Shown: positions 1-7,440 of the stretch, in pieces
How the letters are laid out: each line of letters opens with the position of its first letter
Position numbering within the stretch: the first letter of the stretch is position 1
Source: an uncultured Saprospiraceae bacterium
GTDB lineage: Bacteria > Bacteroidota > Bacteroidia > Chitinophagales > Saprospiraceae
DNA length: 32,390 nt
Assembly (NCBI GenBank): GCA_938008185.1
Contig: CALLLR010000190.1
Span: forward strand, 1 to 32,390
Direction of reading: 5' to 3'
The notes under the pieces: generated by a model
The model's input: the letters and a program-made list of their open reading frames with translations, nothing else
Databases searched by the model: none
What the model was told of the DNA's origin: nothing
Translations under genes and position numbers: made by a program

Positions 1-390
1 CTGTCACGGTGTTGAGTTCAGTGCTACTGCTGTCTACAGTCGGTTTTCATAGTGCCGTTAAATAATGGCACTATTCCACCGCCTCTAGTATTGCGGCCTG
101 CTCTTTTTGCACACGCTCTTTGGTGCTCTGGCACCAAGCAGCGCAGGCCTCAGTTCCAGCTCCACGCTAAAAGCAAACCCGGAGCTTCCACAACCCCTGC
201 CTTCGTTTCACTCCGGCAGGCAGGCGCAAGCCAAACTCGCACATTCAGACCGCGCCCCACGCAGCGGCCCACACTCGGGCGCTCTTTCTTCATGGCTTCG
301 GCTCCAACCGCAGACGGCCGCCGTTCAGTGCGCCCTGGCAAAATGGGAAGCAGTTATCGTTGCATCTAACAAAATATTTCACCAAAAAAA

Positions 391-453
391 GTGGCGGCTG
401 ACCATCCAATCCGGATAAGCCAGCCGCCCTAATACCACACACATACATTATTC
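391..453. repeat. Copy 1 of a two-copy hairpin-bearing repeat (GGCGGCTG...CAGCCGCC followed by TACCACACACATACATTAT)
   Basis: GGCGGCTG (393-400) and CAGCCGCC (421-428) form a perfect 8-bp inverted repeat. CTGACCATC...CCGGATAAGCCAGCCGCC...TACCACACACATACATTAT recurs at 722-794. Confidence 0.75.
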
Positions 454-559
454 TTCAAAAGCCCTTTCTAAAAAAAAACCTCACTACATTCTAAAAATTA
501 TATCTTCCCACTAAAAAACCAATCCTCAATTTAAACTAATCAACGATTCAACAAAAAAA

Positions 560-619
560 GTCTGCGGTTCCAAAGAAGGACGTTCCACCACAAAACATCG
601 TTTCCTCTTTCCCGCAGAC
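560..619. other. Long imperfect hairpin, putative structured RNA or DNA
   Basis: GTCTGCGG (560-567) pairs perfectly with CCGCAGAC (612-619). Nested AAAGAAGGA (572-580) pairs with TCCTCTTT (603-610) with one bulge. Confidence 0.6.
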
Positions 620-721
620 GGTCATGGTTTCTGCTTCAAACTTTTGGGGTTCGAAGCATGTAAGTAATGGTTATGTTATCTTTAATCAAATCATTCGTAT
701 CATCTGTGGCCTTAAAAAAGC

Positions 722-794
722 GTGGCTGACCATCTGTTTGGGACAAATCCCTCCCGGATAAGCCAGCCGCCACTGTACCACACACATACATTAT
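722..794. repeat. Copy 2 of the hairpin-bearing repeat
   Basis: GTGGCTGACCATC...CCGGATAAGCCAGCCGCCAC...GTACCACACACATACATTAT. Shares several exact blocks with 391-453 in the same orientation. Confidence 0.75.
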
Positions 795-1282
795 CTTTAA
801 GGACTGATCTCCGTAATTCAGAGATAGCCCGTTATTTTTTTTCTGAAAATTAAATAATGGGATTGGGGTTCCGGTCAGGGGCCATACGGCGTCCCCGTTT
901 CCTTCGCGGGTGGAAGAAAATCTGTCCGGTAATACGTGAAATGAAACGAAACAATCGCTGACGGAACCGCCAGGATTTACCAGATTAACTGGCAAAAGTT
1001 CTCGTAACATAGTAGTTGTTCTTTGTTTCTCCCGGAAAAAGTTAATTTTACCGGGACCATTATTTAATTGCAAAATCCAAGGAAGGGAATCCTCGTTTTT
1101 ACTTTCTTTATAATGGTTGTTCTCTTAAGTGTATTCCGGCTTTTTCAAAAACCGGAAACCTAAAGCGATCCTTAAATTTTTGGCCAATTATTACTGGCGG
1201 AATAGAAATTCAGGTACTTTAGATATTATATTTTATCTGCATAAATTATTCCAACTAATATTTAAATATACGATAAAATAAT

Positions 1283-3046
1283 ATGCTTGATAAGTTACTG
1301 GAAGTCAAAAACTTAGTGGTAGAGTTCGCAACGGATACTGGAACCGTGCGTGCGGTCGATAAAATTGATTTTAGTGTTTTTCGCGGTGAAACCATTGGAA
1401 TTGTCGGAGAATCGGGATCCGGAAAGTCGGTTACGTCGCTATCCGCTATGGGCTTAATTCCTCAACCACCGGGTCGAATTGCGGATGGAACCATCACTTA
1501 TTACGACGAAAATAACGATCCCGTTGAGCTGCTTTCGCTCTCCGAAAAGGAGATGAATCAATACCGGGGCAATGAAATGGCCATGATCTTTCAGGAACCG
1601 ATGACCTCTCTCAATCCGGTGTTTACTTGTGGTGATCAAGTGCTGGAAGCAATTCAATTACACCTAAAACTGGATAAAAAAGCGGCGAAAGAAAAAGTAC
1701 TGGACTTGTTTGCGCGGGTGCAATTGCCTGATCCGGAAAGGATTTATACTGCTTATCCTCACGAGATTTCGGGTGGTCAAAAGCAACGGGTAATGATTGC
1801 GATGGCCATGTCTTGTAGCCCAAAACTATTGATCGCCGACGAGCCGACTACGGCTTTAGATGTAACGGTCCAAAAGGCGATATTGGAGTTGATGGCGGAT
1901 TTAAAGAAAGAGCTGGATGCGGCCGTTATATTTATCTCCCACGACCTGGCTGTGATCGCCGAAATTGCGGATCGGGTACTGGTCATGTATAAAGGTAAGA
2001 TTGTTGAGCAGGGAAAAGTGGCGGATATTTTTCAGCATCCGCAGCACCCTTATACAAAAGGCTTGTTGGCTTGTCGTCCGCCATTGGCCTATCGGGTGGA
2101 TCGGCTGCCGGTGATTGCTGATTTTATGAAAGTAGAAAAGGATGGAAACGGGAAAGCAGTCATTACTGAAATTCCAGCTTCTGTATCCGCAAAACTGAGT
2201 GCGGTTCGCAGTGATCCGGAAATACGTAAAGCCAGACTCACCGCGCTCTACAATCAACCACCTCTCCTGGAAGTCAAAAAACTGAATACCTGGTTTTCGG
2301 TCAAAAAGAACTTTTTTGGAAAAACCACCGATTGGGTCAAAGCGGTCAACGACGTTAGTTTTTCTGTTTATCCGGGAGAAACGCTCGGATTGGTGGGGGA
2401 GAGTGGTTGCGGAAAAACAACCCTGGGCCGAAGCATTATCGGACTCAATAAACCGCAAAGTGGAGAAATTTTATATAATGGAAAAGATTTACTCCAAATG
2501 ACTGCTACTGAATTGCAAGCCATGCGGCGAGAGATTCAGATTGTCTTTCAGGATCCTTACGGTTCTCTAAATCCCCGGATGACTATTGGTGCGGCAATTC
2601 TGGAACCGGTCGCAGTACACGGTATCGTCTCCGGAAAAAAAGCACAAAAAGAATATGTAATTGATTTGATGGAAACCGTAAGTTTACGACCGGAATATTT
2701 TGATCGGTATCCTCATGAGTTTTCCGGCGGGCAAAGACAACGGGTCGGTATCGCCCGCGCGTTGGCGCTGAATCCCAAATTTTTGATTTGCGACGAATCC
2801 GTTTCTGCCCTGGATGTTTCGGTACAGGCTCAGGTTCTGAATTTATTATTAAAATTACAAAAACAAAGATCTTTAACTTATATTTTTATTAGCCATGATT
2901 TGTCGGTAGTAAAATTTATGAGCGACCGCATGATGGTGATGAACGCTGGAAAAATTGAAGAACTGGACGATGCGGATACGATTTATTCCAGTCCGAAAGC
3001 GGATTATACGAAGCGCTTGATTGATGCGATTCCGGTAGGATTGTAA
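1283..3046 (+). CDS. Peptide/nickel-type ABC transporter, fused tandem ATP-binding protein (DppD-DppF / YejF-like)
   Basis: 587 aa. Two Walker A motifs (GESGSGKS, GESGCGKT), two LSGGQ-like signatures (ISGGQKQRV, FSGGQRQRV), Walker B LLIADEPTTALD / FLICDESVSALD, and the oligopeptide ABC C-terminal signature HPYTKGLL. Confidence 0.95.
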   Translation: MLDKLLEVKNLVVEFATDTGTVRAVDKIDFSVFRGETIGIVGESGSGKSVTSLSAMGLIPQPPGRIADGTITYYDENNDPVELLSLSEKEMNQYRGNEMAMIFQEPMTSLNPVFTCGDQVLEAIQLHLKLDKKAAKEKVLDLFARVQLPDPERIYTAYPHEISGGQKQRVMIAMAMSCSPKLLIADEPTTALDVTVQKAILELMADLKKELDAAVIFISHDLAVIAEIADRVLVMYKGKIVEQGKVADIFQHPQHPYTKGLLACRPPLAYRVDRLPVIADFMKVEKDGNGKAVITEIPASVSAKLSAVRSDPEIRKARLTALYNQPPLLEVKKLNTWFSVKKNFFGKTTDWVKAVNDVSFSVYPGETLGLVGESGCGKTTLGRSIIGLNKPQSGEILYNGKDLLQMTATELQAMRREIQIVFQDPYGSLNPRMTIGAAILEPVAVHGIVSGKKAQKEYVIDLMETVSLRPEYFDRYPHEFSGGQRQRVGIARALALNPKFLICDESVSALDVSVQAQVLNLLLKLQKQRSLTYIFISHDLSVVKFMSDRMMVMNAGKIEELDDADTIYSSPKADYTKRLIDAIPVGL

Positions 3047-3059
3047 AGGCTGCGGGCTC

Positions 3060-3182
3060 CTCAAATTAAAAAGCCAAACCCGCCAGAAGAGAGCCAACCG
3101 AAAGCCAATCGAAAGCCAAACGCGTCAACAGGGAAAAAAGCCAAACACATCAGCAGAGAAAAAAGCCTATTGTCAGCCAAAA
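3060..3182. repeat. Degenerate tandem repeat array, GAAAGCC/AAAAAAGCC family, locus 1
   Basis: GCCAAACGCGTCAACAGGGAAAAAA / GCCAAACACATCAGCAGAGAAAAAA / GCCTATTGTCAGCC, preceded by CGAAAGCCAAT CGAAAGCCAAA. Related to 7195-7440 and 32215-32275. Confidence 0.8.
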
Positions 3183-3194
3183 AAATTCCTCCTC

Positions 3195-4064
3195 ATCAAA
3201 ATAATCGCACAACATACCGTTCCCGCTCAAACCAATCCCCAACGCCTCAGTGATTACGCCATTGGGATCTTCGACCTTTTTATTTCCCGTAAGGGCCTGA
3301 AAAAAGCCATTAAGCGCGGACAGATTTTATTAGAGGGTAGGGTAGGGAAAACGGGCGATTGGGTACAACCCGGGCAAAAAATTTTGGTAATTGCGGATGT
3401 TCGAAAAATACCTAAAATACTCCCTTTATCCATTCCGGTAATTTACCAAGATGAGCACCTGGCCATTTTACATAAACCAGCGAGTCTGCCCGTTTCCGGT
3501 AATCGTTATCGTACGGTAGAAAATGCTTTGCCTTTTAATTTAGAAAAAACAACACTCCCTGAAGCAATGCCCTGGCCCCGACCCGTACATCGCCTGGACG
3601 CTGCCACACGTGGTTTATTAGTAGTCGCAAAAACCTATCCGGCGATGGTGCGTCTGGGACAGGCATGGGAAGCCGGAACGGTCAGGAAAAAATATATTGC
3701 GGTCGTTTGGGGAAATTTACCAGCAGCAGTAGGTAGCATTACCACTCCGGTTGATGAACGAAAAGCGCATACCGATTACAAGGTTTTAAGAACGATCAAG
3801 CATCTTAAATTAGGAACAATAAGCGAAGTAAGCCTCACCCTGAAGACGGGGAGAACACACCAAATCAGGAAGCATTTATCTGGCCTGGGAAATGATATTC
3901 TGGGAGATCCTATTTATAAAAAAACGGAAAGACCAAAAATCCGGGGCCTCTGGCTTTTTGCCACCGAGATCAATCTTAATCATCCCGTCACGGAGATACC
4001 GCTACAATTTAAGTTAGAAAAGATAAATAAAATCGAAAAACTATTTAAAATAAAATTTAAATAA
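3195..4064 (+). CDS. RluA-family 23S rRNA/tRNA pseudouridine synthase with N-terminal S4-like segment (start uncertain)
   Basis: HRLDAATRGLLVVAKT catalytic motif, GRTHQIRKHLSGLGNDILGDPIY. The frame extends upstream of the TTG at 3384 with S4-like text (IKIIAQHTVPAQTNPQRLSDYAIGIFDLFISRKGLKKAIKRGQILLEGRVGKTGDWVQPGQKI), but no in-frame ATG is seen upstream. Confidence 0.85.
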   Translation: MKIIAQHTVPAQTNPQRLSDYAIGIFDLFISRKGLKKAIKRGQILLEGRVGKTGDWVQPGQKILVIADVRKIPKILPLSIPVIYQDEHLAILHKPASLPVSGNRYRTVENALPFNLEKTTLPEAMPWPRPVHRLDAATRGLLVVAKTYPAMVRLGQAWEAGTVRKKYIAVVWGNLPAAVGSITTPVDERKAHTDYKVLRTIKHLKLGTISEVSLTLKTGRTHQIRKHLSGLGNDILGDPIYKKTERPKIRGLWLFATEINLNHPVTEIPLQFKLEKINKIEKLFKIKFK

Positions 4065-4099
4065 ATTCAAGAATTCAACCAGCAACGCGCCTCAATATC

Positions 4100-5335
4100 C
4101 TAAAGTTCAAGAAAATACATCCTCAAAGCCCCAATATTCTTCGCCTCAATACTTCCTCGGGCAATAAATTTAAAATCATTTTTTAACAATTTATAAGTCG
4201 TAGAAGATACGTTGATACGACCCGCTTCCGCCGCAGATTCCATTCTACTGGCAATATTTACCGTATCACCCCAGATATCGTACGCAAACTTTTTATCGCC
4301 AACGACACCCGCTACCAACGGCCCGGTGTGTATCCCAATGCGAGCGCTAAAAACGGGCGTATTATTATCCCGGTTAGCGATGGCCCAGTTTTTTAAAAAT
4401 GCCTGCATCTCGATGGCTGCTTGTAGAATTCGGTGGGCGTGATCTTTATTTGAGACCGGTAAGCCCCCCGCACACATATAGGCATCACCAATGGTTTTAA
4501 TTTTTTCCAATTGATTCTTTTCGATGATCGCATCAAAAGCCTTAAAGCAATAATCTAAGTCTGCTACCAATGTTTTAGGATCCTTTTTTGCGGCAATTTG
4601 GCTGAAATTTACAAAATCCGAAAATAGAACTGTTACGTTGGGATGGCGCTTGGCTTCGGCTGAACCATTTTTTTTGAGCTCTTCGGCAATGGAATAGGGG
4701 AGAATGTTTAGCAGCAGGGCTTCGGATTTTTTCTGCTCCTCAATAATTAAGTTGTTTTTTTCTTCTAATAAAATGTTATACTTTTTTGTGATCCTCCACC
4801 GGTTGAATATAATAAATGCAAAAAGACTTAGAATGACCGCCAGGGCGATAAAGAGATTACGCACCAACGCCTGATCACGGATTTCTACAGATTGTTGCTC
4901 GACGACCATTTTTTGTTGAAGGATTTCGAGCGAATCGACCATAGAACGCATTTCGAGGGAATCAACCAAACGTTTATTTTCGACAAGTTCCCGCTCTGTT
5001 TGGAGTCGATCCTGATACATTTTTTCAATTTCTCTTTCCCGTTCGTATAGCGAATTATTTAACAGGGATTTGAGTTGGTTGAGCGAATCGTTGCGCTGGT
5101 CTAATAGCTCATTTTGTCGGTGAACAACTTCCAGATTTTGTCGGGTCTTCTTTAAAGCTTCGATTGCTTTCTTCCTTGCCTCGGCTGCTTCTTTGGCCTT
5201 TATTTCTGCTTCCCGTCGCTTTTTTCCAAAAATTTGTTCCTCCATATCCGGCAATGAGCTAGCCATGACGGAAATCGGGCTGCTCCACGTGAGCAGGAAT
5301 AAAAGCGCAACAAAGTAGAAAAACGGATTATTCAA
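4100..5335 (-). CDS. Membrane-anchored class III adenylate/guanylate cyclase with signal peptide, coiled coil and one internal TM helix
   Basis: Cyclase motifs VTVLFSDFVNFSQIA, EKIKTIGDAYMCAGG, IWGDTVNIASRMESAA. TM LFIALAVILSLFAFIIF. Heptad-rich periplasmic region. TTG start. Confidence 0.92.
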   Translation of the reverse strand: MNNPFFYFVALLFLLTWSSPISVMASSLPDMEEQIFGKKRREAEIKAKEAAEARKKAIEALKKTRQNLEVVHRQNELLDQRNDSLNQLKSLLNNSLYEREREIEKMYQDRLQTERELVENKRLVDSLEMRSMVDSLEILQQKMVVEQQSVEIRDQALVRNLFIALAVILSLFAFIIFNRWRITKKYNILLEEKNNLIIEEQKKSEALLLNILPYSIAEELKKNGSAEAKRHPNVTVLFSDFVNFSQIAAKKDPKTLVADLDYCFKAFDAIIEKNQLEKIKTIGDAYMCAGGLPVSNKDHAHRILQAAIEMQAFLKNWAIANRDNNTPVFSARIGIHTGPLVAGVVGDKKFAYDIWGDTVNIASRMESAAEAGRINVSSTTYKLLKNDFKFIARGSIEAKNIGALRMYFLEL

Positions 5336-5520
5336 AGGTGAATGAAGGTTATATTTTTAAACGACTTCTTTTGGAACGAGAAAAACAGGCCAAAGTTTTG
5401 TTAATTGCTCCTCTATTTTCAACAAATTAAATCTGTATTAATTGTAAAAGGTATTCACTACTTTTACAGTGGATTAGATGCTTTATTTTTAAACAACTTA
5501 AATGTTTTCCAATTAAATAT

Positions 5521-7155
5521 ATGCTGCTTGAGGCTTATGTATTAACGGACCCTGTAATCATCATTGCCGACAATGATCAGTACCAGTATCGGGTTACTTA
5601 TTCTATTTTTGGTGAAATACTGAAAATAGAACTGCCTTTTTTGAAATTACCTTCTAATGCGCAGCAACTAACCAAAGGTAAGGATACGGAAAATTATTTA
5701 CTACGTCTGGAAAATTATAAAAATTTACTGCGATTTCAAATTCCACTGGCTATCCTGGGTTTTTGGAAGACGGATGAATTTCTTCAAATCAGTGCTTCGA
5801 TTAACGAGCGGGAATCGGAATTAGGTAAGGATCTCCCGGATAATTTTTTATCCTTCATCTCAGATCCCTGGCTGAAAGAATTTTATTATAAAATTAAAGA
5901 AGACATTACTCAAAAGGGAACTGGAGATTTTTGGCGTGGATTGGCTGGGTTGATGAGTAATGATCCTACGGTGCTGGAATCCTCCTTCCGTTATTTGCGT
6001 ACTTATTCCTGGCAGTTACCCGCCGACATTATTGGAAAACGCTGGCCTACGTTGACCAGTCGGCCGGTACTTCGGCACTTTTACCAGCATGCGTATTTAT
6101 ATCCTTCAGAGGCGACCAGGAGTTGGTTGTTAAAAGAATTACCCGGTGAACAATCCACCTTTTTTCGGGGACTAATAATCCGGGGATTGTCCGTTTATCA
6201 GGAAAAGACTATTTACGAAGCCCTGATTAATCACTATCATTCCCAGGTGGAAATGGGAGAAGGTGAATCGGAAATTTTGATCAGTGCGTTGAGTACCTAT
6301 GATACGCCAACGGTGCGATCTATTGCCTGGAATGCACTTGTTGGGAAAAATTATTTTGCTGCTAAGGCCGCACATGATGTTTTAATTAAACAAGGTGTTC
6401 ACGAAAAAAAGATAGCGGAAAAACTTACGCTCGGTATATTTAATGATCAATACAGCGATCGGGTAAACTCTTTACTCAGCAGATTTCAACATCTGGAGAA
6501 TACCGAATGGTTACTGACCTCGGAACAGTTTTTGGCCCGGGCTGTTTATGCGGTAAAAAAGAATAAAAGTATCCGGCCACAAACCAATCTGGCTAGTTTG
6601 CTGGATCGTACCTGGCAACCTACAACCCTCGGAATTATCATCGAATTTTTGTACCACCCCGAGCCGATGGTTCGTCGATTAGGATTGGATCAGATGAGTA
6701 GTTTGTTTATTCAGTTTCCTAATCGACTTAAACTACTTAATCCGGATACCCTAAAAAGAATTTTTCAATTGACGGGAGATGTTACCGAAGCGGTAAGGAT
6801 CGAAGCGATTGAAACGATCCGGGTGTTGGTTCCCCGACTGGGACAATCCTCCTGGATCAATAGTTTATTGAATGTACAAAATAGAACCCAACTGCTGAGT
6901 CAATTGTTACCGGCCATGCTGGCCCTACACCGTAAACATTTTACCGAACTGGCGGTGGTGCCTTTTTGTATTAAAAATCTTACCCATAAAACGGTTAGCA
7001 TCAGAAGATACTGCATTCTCATTTTACAATATTACCGATTACCCGAAGTAAAAACCGCTCTAAAAAAAATGCAATCAGATCCCGAACCGGTTATCCAGGA
7101 AGCCCTTGGCCGGGGATGGCGCGAAGATGATGATTTGGTCAAAGTCCTGCGGTGA
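5521..7155 (+). CDS. HEAT-repeat-like protein
   Basis: 544 aa, alpha-helical, repeated short helical units (e.g. EPMVRRLGLDQMSSLF, TEAVRIEAIETIRVLV, PEPVIQEALGRGWR). Confidence 0.65.
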   Translation: MLLEAYVLTDPVIIIADNDQYQYRVTYSIFGEILKIELPFLKLPSNAQQLTKGKDTENYLLRLENYKNLLRFQIPLAILGFWKTDEFLQISASINERESELGKDLPDNFLSFISDPWLKEFYYKIKEDITQKGTGDFWRGLAGLMSNDPTVLESSFRYLRTYSWQLPADIIGKRWPTLTSRPVLRHFYQHAYLYPSEATRSWLLKELPGEQSTFFRGLIIRGLSVYQEKTIYEALINHYHSQVEMGEGESEILISALSTYDTPTVRSIAWNALVGKNYFAAKAAHDVLIKQGVHEKKIAEKLTLGIFNDQYSDRVNSLLSRFQHLENTEWLLTSEQFLARAVYAVKKNKSIRPQTNLASLLDRTWQPTTLGIIIEFLYHPEPMVRRLGLDQMSSLFIQFPNRLKLLNPDTLKRIFQLTGDVTEAVRIEAIETIRVLVPRLGQSSWINSLLNVQNRTQLLSQLLPAMLALHRKHFTELAVVPFCIKNLTHKTVSIRRYCILILQYYRLPEVKTALKKMQSDPEPVIQEALGRGWREDDDLVKVLR

Positions 7156-7194
7156 GTAAGGGACGCTTCAATCAGCAAGTGCTTGCGAAAATCA

Positions 7195-7440
7195 CTTAAA
7201 TAGCCCACTTCTGAAACCCACCAGCAGAGAAAAAAATCCCACCGAAAACCCATCACCAATTAAAGAGCCCACGCTAAAAGAGAGCCCATCGTCCGCTAAC
7301 CGAAAGCCAACACGTCAGCGGGGAAAAAAGCCAAACCCATCAGAAGAGAAAAAAGCCAACCGAAAGCCAAACAAGTCAGAAGGAAAAAAAACCAATTGTC
7401 CGCCCACCGAAAGCCAAACGCGCTAGCGGGAAAAAAAACC
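7195..7440. repeat. Degenerate tandem repeat array, GAAAGCC/AAAAAAGCC family, locus 2
   Basis: AACCGAAAGCCAACACGTCAGCGGGGAAAAAAGCCAAACCCATCAGAAGAGAAAAAAGCCAACCGAAAGCCAAACAAGTCAGAAGG..., filling the gap between convergent genes up to the stop codon at 7440. Confidence 0.82.

Noticed and set aside
57-369. Integron attC-like site (GTTAAAT at 57 and ATCTAAC at 363 fit GTTRRRY and RYYYAAC)
   Set aside because: Core motifs are in the wrong order for attC, 300 bp apart, without paired L/R boxes, and no integrase is present. Short motifs of this kind occur by chance.
640-662. tRNA T-arm-like GGGGTTCGAAGCATG
   Set aside because: No matching acceptor or anticodon stems. The TTCGAAGC is explained by a local GCTTC/GAAGC hairpin.
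636-1073. 145-aa - strand ORF as a real protein
   Set aside because: No recognisable domain, and it runs through a repeat element that also lies outside any ORF at 391-453. Kept as a repeat rather than a CDS.
1901-2458. 185-aa - strand ORF opposite the ABC transporter gene
   Set aside because: Fully antisense to a strongly supported ABC ATPase. Shadow ORF.
3060-3182. CRISPR-like array (repeated ~25-nt units)
   Set aside because: Units are adjacent and degenerate with no regular unique spacers and no cas genes in the window.
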